A model generated the notes under the pieces. It searched no databases. It saw only the letters and a list, made by a program, of their open reading frames with translations, and was not told the origin of the DNA. Position numbers and translations under genes: made by a program. DNA of 26,141 nt from CAIYRG01 sp035577685 (lineage in GTDB: Bacteria; Pseudomonadota; Alphaproteobacteria; Micropepsales; Micropepsaceae). Position 1 is the stretch's first letter. Every line of letters begins with the position of its first letter. Positions 16,066 to 23,922 of this stretch are shown in pieces. The DNA lies in assembly GCA_035577685.1 (NCBI GenBank), contig DATLVC010000082.1, forward strand, positions 1 to 26,141, in the 5' to 3' direction.

Positions 16066-17126
16066 TCGAAAATCAGATGCCGGACATCGATCGCAGAATC
16101 CTCCTTGGCGGTTTGAGCGCGGCGGCCGTTCTGGCGCCGGTCCGAATATTCGCGCAAACGCAAACGCAGCCGGCGCAATTGACCGGCCCAGACCGGATGG
16201 CGCGACTGATTGCGGGTGCCAAGAAGGAGGGCTTCCTCAACCTCTATTCCTCCGCCATCACGGAACACATGAATGCGGTGATGGCCGCCTTCGAGAAAAC
16301 CTATGGCGTCAAGGTTAGGCTATGGCGCGGCGGGTCGGAAGAAATCCTGCAACGCGCGGTGACGGAGGCGCGCGGTGGCCGTTTCGATGTCGACGTCATG
16401 GAGACCGCCTCGCCGCAGATCATCGCCCTGGCGCGGGAGAAATTGCTGCAACCGGTGCAGACGCCGCTTGCCGCCGATCTCATGCGCGAAGCGATGATTC
16501 CCGACCAGCCCTTCTTGCCGTCGCGGCTGATCGTCTTCACTGGCGCCTACAACACCAACCTGGTTGCGAAAGCCGATCTGCCGAGAACCTACGCCGATCT
16601 CGCCAACCCGAAATGGAGAGGCAAACTCGGTATCGAGGCGGACGATAACAATTGGCTGATGGCGCTGGCCGGCGCGTTTGGCGAAGACAAAGGCGTTGGA
16701 CTGTTCCGCGATATCGTGAGCAAGAATGGGATTTCGGTGCGCAAGGGACACACGCTGATGGCCAATCTTGTGGCCTCCGGCGAAGTACCGCTCGCGCTCA
16801 CCATCTATTATCACGAGGTTGAGCCCCTGAAGCGCAGCGGCGCGCCGATTCAAGAATTGAATATCGCACCGGTCTTTGCCTTCACATCCAGCGTCGGCGT
16901 CGCGGCCCACGCGCTCCATCCCAACGCGGCGGTACTGTTTCAGGATTTCCTGCTATCGGACGGGCAGAAGATTCTCGCCGACCACGATAATATTCCAGCT
17001 AATCTGAAATTCCAGCGCCTGCCGAAGGACATCAAAATCTCCTTCTTCGACGTGCCAAAATATATGGACGAAAGCAGCAAGTGGACGAAGCTATACAAGG
17101 ATGTCCTAGGCAACCAAAAACGATGA
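16062..17126 (+). CDS. ABC transporter substrate-binding protein (PBP2, iron(III)-type fold)
   Basis: A periplasmic binding protein of 354 residues. The N-terminus DRRILLGGLSAAAVLAPVRIFAQ has a twin arginine and a hydrophobic stretch, consistent with a Tat or Sec signal. The mature part has the order typical of the AfuA/FbpA-like family: KKEGFLNLYSSAITEHMNAV, FEKTYGVKVRLWRGGSEEIL, RFDVDVMETASPQI, TGAYNTNLVAKADLPRTYADL then NPKWRGKLGIE, and LHPNAAVLFQDFLLSDGQKIL. The same fold also serves 2-aminoethylphosphonate, sulfate and polyamine transporters, so iron is not assured. GTG at 16062 overlaps the bicupin stop (GTGA); an ATG at 16077 is also possible. No permease or ATPase gene follows, so it is an orphan binding protein here or works with a transporter encoded elsewhere. 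Confidence 0.88.
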   Translation: MIENQMPDIDRRILLGGLSAAAVLAPVRIFAQTQTQPAQLTGPDRMARLIAGAKKEGFLNLYSSAITEHMNAVMAAFEKTYGVKVRLWRGGSEEILQRAVTEARGGRFDVDVMETASPQIIALAREKLLQPVQTPLAADLMREAMIPDQPFLPSRLIVFTGAYNTNLVAKADLPRTYADLANPKWRGKLGIEADDNNWLMALAGAFGEDKGVGLFRDIVSKNGISVRKGHTLMANLVASGEVPLALTIYYHEVEPLKRSGAPIQELNIAPVFAFTSSVGVAAHALHPNAAVLFQDFLLSDGQKILADHDNIPANLKFQRLPKDIKISFFDVPKYMDESSKWTKLYKDVLGNQKR

Positions 17127-17158
17127 TGTTGGCAAGCATCTAATCGGCTTTGCGTGTC

Positions 17159-17569
17159 TTACCGTCGTGTGTCCGATGGACCGTCCCCACTCCGCCACCA
17201 CGCATCGTAGCAAGGACCTGTCGGGGGCTCCCAATCGAGGATGAAGAAGCGCGCGCTGTCCCGTTTGGAATTATAAGGGCTGCGTTCGCCAGTGCGCATG
17301 ACGACGGCGCACCCATTATCGAGGAATGTCTTCACCAAGGGCCGAAATTCCTGCTTCGTGTGAAGCGGGTGATAATGACCCTTGTATCTGATGAAGAGAC
17401 CTTTGTGTCCCTTCATCCCAAATGCCAGGCGCGTAATTTCGCCGACATAATACGTCCGGTCATCATGGCGCGTGACGACGTAGATCGATTTCGCCCATGT
17501 GGAACGGGATGTTGACCGTGGCTCGCGTCTTGCCGTCGCCGCAACGCGATTGGGACTACTAAGATTCAC
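17159..17569 (-). CDS. Hypothetical protein, uncertain gene
   Basis: I do not recognise this protein. The last 110 residues look like real protein (WAKSIYVVTRHDDRTYYVGEI, GHYHPLHTKQEFRPLVKTFL, NGCAVVMRTGER, DSARFFILDWEPPTGPCYDAWW) with balanced composition and many aromatic residues. The upstream part of the frame is Arg/Ser-rich and looks non-coding. I placed the start at a GTG (17569) that lacks a ribosome site; the frame itself is open to 17827. The spacing of IYVV and YYVG faintly recalls the start of GIY-YIG nuclease domains, but the conserved Arg and Glu are not evident, so this is not claimed. It may be a decayed remnant. It lies alone on the minus strand between the binding-protein gene and the repeat-protein gene. 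Confidence 0.4.
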   Translation of the reverse strand: MNLSSPNRVAATARREPRSTSRSTWAKSIYVVTRHDDRTYYVGEITRLAFGMKGHKGLFIRYKGHYHPLHTKQEFRPLVKTFLDNGCAVVMRTGERSPYNSKRDSARFFILDWEPPTGPCYDAWWRSGDGPSDTRR

Positions 17570-18040
17570 CGTATGCTGTCGAACGCAAAACGACCCTCCC
17601 GAAAGCACTAATCGTGCTCGCAAGACAAAAGCAGTTGATGCGCAAGATTTCCCCCAGCGCACGCTCATGGTGATGGATCGCAGCAGCCGTTTCACCACCC
17701 GAACGAGGGGGATTCGTGCATAAATCGCTGCGGTTGGAGGACTTTGTCTTCTTGTTCGCAATCTCAGGCCAGGCAGCCTATACGGATATTCCGTATACTG
17801 ATTACAAACCGGCGGCGAAAACCACAAAACTGTCGCGAATGTTTACACTCATCATATTCATATGAATGCTGCGGCTTAACAGTCAGAGCGTTTCCTCGAT
17901 TAAGATACTGTCAAAAAACATGTTTTTCTGCGTTACACGGAGTTTATCGAATAGGCCCGAGATTTGCACACGTCGCTCGCGACGATTGTTTTGGTTTTGC
18001 GGCGCGAGCTGCATGACCAGTGTGCTTCTCAGGGGGACTC
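17570..18040. promoter_or_regulatory. AT-richer leader region with palindromes upstream of the PEP-CTERM repeat protein
   Basis: About 470 bases with no convincing gene and visibly lower GC than the flanks. It holds three perfect palindromes. These are TATACGGA-TAT-TCCGTATA at 17779-17797 (8-base arms, 3-base centre), ATTCATATGAAT at 17856-17867 and AAAAACATGTTTTT at 17914-17927. A TATACT resembling a -10 hexamer overlaps the first one (17794-17799), without a good -35. AGGGGG lies just before the ATG at 18041 and is the ribosome site of the repeat-protein gene. The palindromes are directly visible; regulatory use is inferred from position. Confidence 0.4.
17779..17797. repeat. 19-base palindrome, candidate operator
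   Basis: TATACGGA and TCCGTATA flank a TAT centre, a perfect dyad with 8-base arms. Size and symmetry fit the binding site of a dimeric helix-turn-helix regulator. It lies 244 bases before the start of the giant repeat-protein gene and overlaps a TATACT hexamer. No regulator gene is present in the window. Confidence 0.45.
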
Positions 18041-21000
18041 ATGCGCGGGAAATTACTCGCTTCAGCGGCTGTTGGCGTACTTGGATCGCTTTTGTGCAAC
18101 GCGCCCGCGATGGCGAATAGCGTCGAGCTTGGTTGTACAGAAACTGGCGTCCTGGTTTGCGGCACGCCCGGCCCGTGGACGGTTTCTGGTGGCACGGTCA
18201 CCATCACCGGGGCGGGCGTCGATGTCACCGGCGGTGTCACTGTCGATAATAGCGGGGCGATCAACCTTCAGCTTGGCGCCACGTTGAATGACGACATTAT
18301 CGTCGGCGACACCAGCGCAGGCTCCTTCGACAACAACAATTCCACCCATAACGTGTCCGGCAATCTTATCCTGGGCAACCAGTTGGGCGGCAGCGGCACG
18401 TACACGATCGAAGGCGATAGTGCCGTTACCAATGTCCAATTCGTGGCCGGTGGCAATGGTGGCAATCCGAACGGCGCGCTAATCATCGGCAATGGCGGCA
18501 GCGGCAACTTTATCCAAGGGACCGACGTCCCTACCGACGGCAATAATCAAGTCAATGTGGCGGGCGATCTCGCAATCGGACACCAGCCGGGAAGCGTCGG
18601 CACGTACACGCTCAATTCCGGCACCCTGACTGTTGGCGGGCAGCTATCGGTCGGCGGTCAAAGCACGGGCGCCAACGTCTTCAATCAATTCGACGGCGCG
18701 GTGGTCCTCACCAATAGCGCGAGCAGCAATCCGGACTACGCCAGCGTTCCTCCGGGTTCCGGGGCCTTTGGCGGCAAATTGGCGATCGGCGGCGGAATCG
18801 ACAATTCCGGCGGCAATGCCGGCGGCTCGGGCACGTATAATTTGTACGGCGGCAGCATCGACACCACCGCTAACGGCATCGAGATCGGCGCCACCGGCAC
18901 CGGCGTGATGAATCACTCCGGAGGCACCGTCAACACCACGTTCCTGACATTGGGCTTCTCCGGCAACGGCACCTACAATCTTTCCGATACCGGCGTGATC
19001 AACGCCTTCTCGGAGGCCGTCGGCTACGCCGGCGTCGGGCAGTTCAATCAGAGCGGCGGCACGAACAATGTCAGCGAGTCGCTGACAATCGGGGCGAATG
19101 CCGCCGGAAACGCTCCCTCCGCCGGACCCAACACCTACAATCTCACTGGCGGCACGCTCAACACTGGGAACACCATTGTGGGTCAGGGTGAGCAGGGCAG
19201 TTTTGTGCTCAACGACAGCAGCGCGCTCGGCACTACGCACAACGTCAACGGCAATCTGATCGTGGGCACCATTAGCGATCAAAGCGGACCGCCCCCGTCA
19301 ACATTCGCCGGGAATGGCTCGTACACGATCACCGGCGACACCTCGCAGCTCAATGTCCTGTTTCGCTCGGGCGGCAACGGAGCCGGCAACCCGAATGGCG
19401 CGCTCATCATCGGCGACAACAGCACAGCGACCGATGCGAGCATCGGTTCCTTCGTTCAAGGCTCGGCAGATTTCTCCGACCCGAACAATAAGGTCAACGT
19501 CGCCGGCGATCTCATCATTGGTCATTTGGGCTCGGCGAACAACCCGTCTGCGCCAGTGGCCGATAGCGTCGGTTCCTATACTTTGAATACCGGCACGCTG
19601 ACGGTCGGTGGCAGCATTGGTGTCGGTGCCGCAAGTCTCGGGAACAACGTCTTCACCCAAAATGGCGGTACGGTGAACATCACCGGCTCGGCGCAGTTCA
19701 ACCCCGATTACGTTGGTGTCGGGACCAACGATCACACCGGCGAATTGTTCCTCGGCGGCGCGGCCGGGCCTGACAATGACGGCGGCTCGGGCACGTACAA
19801 CATGAATGGCGGCACGCTGAACGTCGGCCTTATCGAAGACGGTCATGCCGGAATCGGCGTCATGAATCAGACTGGCGGCACGGTGAACGCGTCGCTGTGG
19901 CTGGGCAACGCCGGGGGCAGCAGCGGCACCTACAATCTGAGCAATGGCACCCTGAATGCTGGGGACGAAGCAATAGGACTGTCCGGCGGCGGCTCCTCGG
20001 TCTTCAACCAAACCGGCGGCATCAACAACACCGGCTCGCTGGAAATCGGAAATGATTACGGCACCACGGGTACCTATAATCTGTCGGGCGATCCGGCGGC
20101 GGTCCAATTGAACGTCAGCGGCGGAATAACTGTCGGCTTGACTGGCCAAGGCACCTTCAACCAGTCCGGCGGCACCGTCACCGCCGGCTCCTTGACCATG
20201 GGGACAACCGGAACGATCCCCAATGGTTCGGGCATCTATAACCTGACCGGAAACGGTCAACTCGGCGTCAGCGGCGACGAAGTCTTCGGACAATTCGGTT
20301 ATGCCGAATTCAATCAGGGAACAGTCGGGGACCTGGGTCAGACCAACAACACCGTCGGCGGCACGCTCTATCTCGGCGCTGCCGATAACATCGACCCCAA
20401 TGGCGGATTCCATCCGCGCGAAGGTGTCTACACGCTCAACACCGGCGCGCTCGCGACCACGAATACGGTGGTTGGTACCGTAGGTGTCGGCGTCTTCACG
20501 CAGAACGGCGGCAGCCACGCCATCTCCAATCAACTTGTGATCGGCGATCAAACGATCCCCGCGGATCCAACGGCCTGCGGGGGCACCTGCACCTCCGGCG
20601 GTCCGTCAAACGGAACCTATAATTTCAACGGCGGCACGCTGACGGTCGGCGGCCAGGTCATCGTCGGCAATGCCGGCATCGGCACATTCAATCAGAACGC
20701 CGATCTGGACCTCTCCGGCTCGGCCGGCATTGTGATCGGCAGCCAGACAGGCGGCAAAGGCACCTACAACCTGGCCTCCGGAGCTACGCTCATCGATGAT
20801 CTCGTCATCGGCGATGCCGGTACGGGCACCTTCAACAACAATGGCGGCACGCATAATGTCGCCGGCAATCTCACCCTCGGCCGACAGACGGGCGGCGACG
20901 GAACGTATAATCTCAACAGCGGCGGCACGCTGGTTCTGACCGACATCAACAGCACCATGACGATCGGCGATGCCGGCAACGGCACGTTCAACGTCAATGG

Positions 21001-23515
21001 CGGCAGCGCCAACATCGGCTACACCAAGGGCGGTGTCATGCAGATCGGCGTGAATGGCGTGGGCGTCGTCAACCAGACCGCCGGCGATGTCAAAACCGAT
21101 TTCGTCGATTTGTCGATTGTCGCGGGCGGCGGGTCCAGCAGCTATACGATCGGCGGCAATGCGAGCCTGACCGTTGGCGCCAATCTGGGCATTGCGGGCG
21201 GCGGACAAGGGTCCATCGCGCTTCCCCTGGGCGATATTGCCTTCCCTGCTCTGCCCTCCACCGGAACGTCCTATTTCGAGCAGAACGGCAATTCCACGGT
21301 GACGGTGGGTGACACGCTGTACGTGAATGGCAGCAACGGCCATGACGGCTTCTATTTCATGAACGGCGGCACACTCAATGTGACGAACGCCCTGAACGTC
21401 GATGGCGATGCCACGAGCGGCGGCACCTTCAGCCTGAAGGGCGGCAACGTCACGGTTCTCGGCAATGCCACGGTCGGCGGAACCGGCAAAGGCGATATCT
21501 ATGTGGGCAGTGTGGCGACCACCAGCTTCACCGTCGATGGTCTCCTGACGGTCGGTGGCTCAGGCAATGGCGAATTCACCCAGAATGACGGCGTCGTTAC
21601 GGCCGGTTCGGTTGTCGTTGGCGCCAACACCGGCGGCGTCGGTCAGTACAATCTGAACGGCGGTACGTTGAACGATAGTGCCATCATCGGCGATGCCGGC
21701 ACTGGCACCTTCAACAACGCCGGCGCTACGCACAATGTGACCGGCGACCTGATCTTGGGCAATCAATCCAGCGGTAATGGCACCTACACGCTCAGCGCCG
21801 GCGGAACGACAACCGTAAGCGGCTTTACTGCGGTGGGCGTTTCCGGGACGGGCACGTTCACCAATGACGGCGCGACGCATGTCACGGCCAATCTCGTTCT
21901 CGGTGCGAATAGCGGTTCTGTCGGTACCTATACCGTGCAGAATGGCGGCGCGGTAAAGGTCGGCTCTGCATCCGGCGATTTCCTGGATGTCGGAGAGTCG
22001 GGGACCGGCACGTACACCCAGAATGGCGCGGCATCCTCCACGACCGTCTCTGGGCCGCTGGATGTCGGCCGCTTCAGCGGCGGCACCGGCACCTTCAATC
22101 TTAACGGCGGCAATGTTTCGGTCGGCACGTTTGCTGTGGTCGGTGATTCCGGCAACGGTACGCTCACGCAGACCGGCGGCAGCCTCACAGTCGCAAACGA
22201 GTTAGACGTCGGCCGGGCTGGCGGCACCGGCATCTACAATCTGCGCAGCGGAAACGTCACCGTCACGAGCGGACCGCTCGTTGTGGGCGGGTTTGCCGCC
22301 GGCAGCGTTGGGACGGTCAATCAAACCGGCGGTGTGGCGAATGTGAATGGCAATTTGAGTATCGGCAATTCTGCGGCCACGACGGGCACGTACAATCTCT
22401 CTGTCGGCACGTTGACGGTCTCCGGCAATGAAATTGTCGGCGATGCCGGCACTGGCACGTTCAACCAGACCGGGGGTGCGAACAACATCACCGGAAACCT
22501 CATCATCAAGAATGCGGGCGGCACCGGCGAATATGATCTCTCCGGAGGCACGCTTTCGGCCGCCAATATTACGAATAATGGCACGTTCAACTATTCCGGC
22601 GGCGGGGCCGTAACGACCGGGACGCTGACCAATAACGGCACCGCCACGCTCAGCGGCAGTGGAACGCGCGCGATCGCCGGCAATCTTACCAATTCCACCA
22701 CCGGCACGGTGAACGTCAACAGCACCACCGCCACCGTCAGCGGCAACACGACCAACAGCGGGGCGATCAACGTCGCCAACAGCACGGTGACCTTCGGCGC
22801 TGCCGGCACCACCACCACGAACAACGCCGGCGCGACGATCCACGTCACGAACAGTTCGGCGACCTTTGGCGGCAGCTTCATCAACAATGGCGGCTATAAG
22901 AGCGATCCGTCCACATCCACCTTCAACCAAGATTTGACGATCGGCAGCACTGGCTATCTCCAGGGCGGCCCCGGCGACGTTTTCGACCTCAAAGGCGATT
23001 TCATCAACAACAGCACCGACAGCACCGATTGGAATACCGGATCCGTCAAACTGCAATTCAGCACCGGGACAGACGCGCAACCCGACGATCACAATCTGTA
23101 CGTCAACGCGCTCACGGCGGATGGCTTCCTCTGGGGAGACCTCTCTCTGGATGGCGGTAACATCCTTCACCTCCTCAGCAATTTCGGCTCGGGCGCGGCA
23201 CTCTATGTCAGCGACATCGACGGCCTGCTGTTTGGCCCCGGCAATACGGTGACGAATATCTTCGGCGACGGGTTCAATATCTTCTACGACCCGACAGTGG
23301 CAGGCTTTACCGGTCAATTCCTGCTGCAAAACGGCGGCTGTCTGACACCGGACGGCACGCCGGTCGGAGACTGCGGGGTCGGCAGTTCCGGCGGCGGCGG
23401 GTCCACATCCGTGCCGGAACCGGCAACGCTGCTTCTCTTCGGTGCCGGAATCGCGGGCTTGGCCACGCAGAGGCGGAAATGGAAGCGTAGAAAAGAGACG
23501 GCGCCAAAGGTATAA
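18041..23515 (+). CDS. Giant secreted Gly/Asn/Thr-rich repeat protein with C-terminal PEP-CTERM sorting signal
   Basis: A surface or matrix protein of 1,824 residues. A signal peptide (MRGKLLASAAVGVLGSLLC, then NAPAMA) is followed by a Cys pair (ELGCTETGVLVCG). Residues about 60-1560 consist of some 20-residue coils that alternate two types, GTYNLSGGTLNVG and GxGTFNQSGGTNNV, each followed by a LxIG strand. This pattern fits a long right-handed parallel beta-helix, as in autotransporter-associated strand repeats. The coils loosen into TNNGTATLSG and TTNSGAINVAN repeats, then a non-repetitive region of about 200 residues with a Cys pair (GGCLTPDGTPVGDCG) and a Gly/Ser linker. The end is a PEP-CTERM signal: VPEPATLLLFGAGIAGLATQ from residue 1791, then RRKWKRRK. 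This tripartite tail is cleaved by an exosortase in known systems. There is no autotransporter barrel. ATG at 18041 has AGGGGG upstream; a GTG at 18020 adds seven unlikely residues. Probably the first gene of a unit with the two small membrane genes downstream. Confidence 0.93.
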   Translation: MRGKLLASAAVGVLGSLLCNAPAMANSVELGCTETGVLVCGTPGPWTVSGGTVTITGAGVDVTGGVTVDNSGAINLQLGATLNDDIIVGDTSAGSFDNNNSTHNVSGNLILGNQLGGSGTYTIEGDSAVTNVQFVAGGNGGNPNGALIIGNGGSGNFIQGTDVPTDGNNQVNVAGDLAIGHQPGSVGTYTLNSGTLTVGGQLSVGGQSTGANVFNQFDGAVVLTNSASSNPDYASVPPGSGAFGGKLAIGGGIDNSGGNAGGSGTYNLYGGSIDTTANGIEIGATGTGVMNHSGGTVNTTFLTLGFSGNGTYNLSDTGVINAFSEAVGYAGVGQFNQSGGTNNVSESLTIGANAAGNAPSAGPNTYNLTGGTLNTGNTIVGQGEQGSFVLNDSSALGTTHNVNGNLIVGTISDQSGPPPSTFAGNGSYTITGDTSQLNVLFRSGGNGAGNPNGALIIGDNSTATDASIGSFVQGSADFSDPNNKVNVAGDLIIGHLGSANNPSAPVADSVGSYTLNTGTLTVGGSIGVGAASLGNNVFTQNGGTVNITGSAQFNPDYVGVGTNDHTGELFLGGAAGPDNDGGSGTYNMNGGTLNVGLIEDGHAGIGVMNQTGGTVNASLWLGNAGGSSGTYNLSNGTLNAGDEAIGLSGGGSSVFNQTGGINNTGSLEIGNDYGTTGTYNLSGDPAAVQLNVSGGITVGLTGQGTFNQSGGTVTAGSLTMGTTGTIPNGSGIYNLTGNGQLGVSGDEVFGQFGYAEFNQGTVGDLGQTNNTVGGTLYLGAADNIDPNGGFHPREGVYTLNTGALATTNTVVGTVGVGVFTQNGGSHAISNQLVIGDQTIPADPTACGGTCTSGGPSNGTYNFNGGTLTVGGQVIVGNAGIGTFNQNADLDLSGSAGIVIGSQTGGKGTYNLASGATLIDDLVIGDAGTGTFNNNGGTHNVAGNLTLGRQTGGDGTYNLNSGGTLVLTDINSTMTIGDAGNGTFNVNGGSANIGYTKGGVMQIGVNGVGVVNQTAGDVKTDFVDLSIVAGGGSSSYTIGGNASLTVGANLGIAGGGQGSIALPLGDIAFPALPSTGTSYFEQNGNSTVTVGDTLYVNGSNGHDGFYFMNGGTLNVTNALNVDGDATSGGTFSLKGGNVTVLGNATVGGTGKGDIYVGSVATTSFTVDGLLTVGGSGNGEFTQNDGVVTAGSVVVGANTGGVGQYNLNGGTLNDSAIIGDAGTGTFNNAGATHNVTGDLILGNQSSGNGTYTLSAGGTTTVSGFTAVGVSGTGTFTNDGATHVTANLVLGANSGSVGTYTVQNGGAVKVGSASGDFLDVGESGTGTYTQNGAASSTTVSGPLDVGRFSGGTGTFNLNGGNVSVGTFAVVGDSGNGTLTQTGGSLTVANELDVGRAGGTGIYNLRSGNVTVTSGPLVVGGFAAGSVGTVNQTGGVANVNGNLSIGNSAATTGTYNLSVGTLTVSGNEIVGDAGTGTFNQTGGANNITGNLIIKNAGGTGEYDLSGGTLSAANITNNGTFNYSGGGAVTTGTLTNNGTATLSGSGTRAIAGNLTNSTTGTVNVNSTTATVSGNTTNSGAINVANSTVTFGAAGTTTTNNAGATIHVTNSSATFGGSFINNGGYKSDPSTSTFNQDLTIGSTGYLQGGPGDVFDLKGDFINNSTDSTDWNTGSVKLQFSTGTDAQPDDHNLYVNALTADGFLWGDLSLDGGNILHLLSNFGSGAALYVSDIDGLLFGPGNTVTNIFGDGFNIFYDPTVAGFTGQFLLQNGGCLTPDGTPVGDCGVGSSGGGGSTSVPEPATLLLFGAGIAGLATQRRKWKRRKETAPKV
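18344..19160 (+). repeat. Internal segmental duplication of the repeat protein, copy 1
   Basis: Starting at THNVSGNLILG (residue 102), this segment has an ordered set of landmarks that recur in copy 2: GNGGNPNGALIIGN, NQVNVAGDLAIGHQ, VGTYTLNSGTLTVGGQLSVG, NSASSNPDYASV, GGSGTYNLYGGSI, GTGVMNHSGGTVNTTFLTLG and GQFNQSGGTNNV. The order and spacing are kept well beyond what the basic 20-residue coil requires. The end point is approximate. Confidence 0.75.
19235..20112 (+). repeat. Internal segmental duplication of the repeat protein, copy 2
   Basis: Starting at THNVNGNLIVG (residue 399), the landmarks of copy 1 reappear in the same order: GNGAGNPNGALIIGDN, NKVNVAGDLIIGHL, VGSYTLNTGTLTVGGSIGVG, GSAQFNPDYVGVG, GGSGTYNMNGGTLN, GIGVMNQTGGTVNASLWLG and SVFNQTGGINN. 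Small insertions (for example ISDQSGPPPSTFAG and NNPSAPVADS) make it about 60 bases longer than copy 1. The end point is approximate. Confidence 0.75.
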
Positions 23516-23546
23516 AGCGCGGCGTTCTCACTTCGGCTTCTGAAAT

Positions 23547-23921
23547 ATGGACAAATCGTTCTGGCGGTACTGCCTGCGTCTTGGCCCCAGCGTCTTCGCT
23601 GGGGCCGGTCTGCTCCTGGCCGTGATCAATGGCGTCCTAGCGCAGACCAATCGGGTGATCCAGGTGGATGTGAACGCGCGCGCGCAATACATCAACCAAA
23701 GCGTGCAATTGAGCAATCTCGAACAAGGGATCGCACGCGCGGTCGCCACCGCCGCAGTCAATAACAAAGACACCAAACTGGGCGAACTGTTGGAGCGAAA
23801 CGGCATCCACTATCAGTTCACGCCCAATTCGGCTGCGGCCGCCGCACCGTCTGCAGGGGCAAGCCCGCCTCCACCAGGCGCTGCTGGCGCCGCACCTCCC
23901 AAACCAACGGGGGCCCGCTGA
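23547..23921 (+). CDS. Small single-span membrane protein, unknown function (first of a paralogous pair)
   Basis: A 124-residue protein I cannot assign to a named family. One hydrophobic segment (about 12-32, GPSVFAGAGLLLAVINGVLAQ) may be a membrane anchor or an uncleaved signal. It is followed by a helical, Gln/Asn-rich region (NARAQYINQSVQLSNLEQGI, ARAVATAAVNNKDTKLGELL, ERNGIHYQF) and an Ala/Pro-rich tail (SAGASPPPPGAAGAAPPKPT). It starts 31 bases after the repeat-protein stop with no terminator between. No good ribosome site precedes its ATG, so its translation may depend on that of the gene before it. The helical region resembles that of the next gene product. A role with the PEP-CTERM protein is inferred from position only. 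Confidence 0.78.
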   Translation: MDKSFWRYCLRLGPSVFAGAGLLLAVINGVLAQTNRVIQVDVNARAQYINQSVQLSNLEQGIARAVATAAVNNKDTKLGELLERNGIHYQFTPNSAAAAAPSAGASPPPPGAAGAAPPKPTGAR

Positions 23922-23922
23922 C

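Noticed and set aside
17914..17927. AAAAACATGTTTTT as an intrinsic terminator
   Set aside because: The stem would be almost all A:T pairs with no loop; it is more a palindrome than a terminator, and no gene ends just before it on either strand.
19298..20551. Minus-strand open frame of 417 codons, and others like it, inside the repeat protein
   Set aside because: The repetitive GC-rich coil sequence keeps the complementary frame open; the predicted protein is itself a mirror repeat of low complexity with no start signal.
18041..22600. CRISPR array or DNA-level tandem repeat suggested by recurring GGCACGTACAA-like strings
   Set aside because: Recurrence follows the protein coil (GTYN codons) with variable spacing and codon drift; there are no constant repeats with unique spacers.
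18041..23515. Classification of the repeat protein as a type V autotransporter
   Set aside because: The coil repeats resemble autotransporter passenger strands, but there is no C-terminal beta-barrel. The end is a PEP-CTERM signal with a basic tail.
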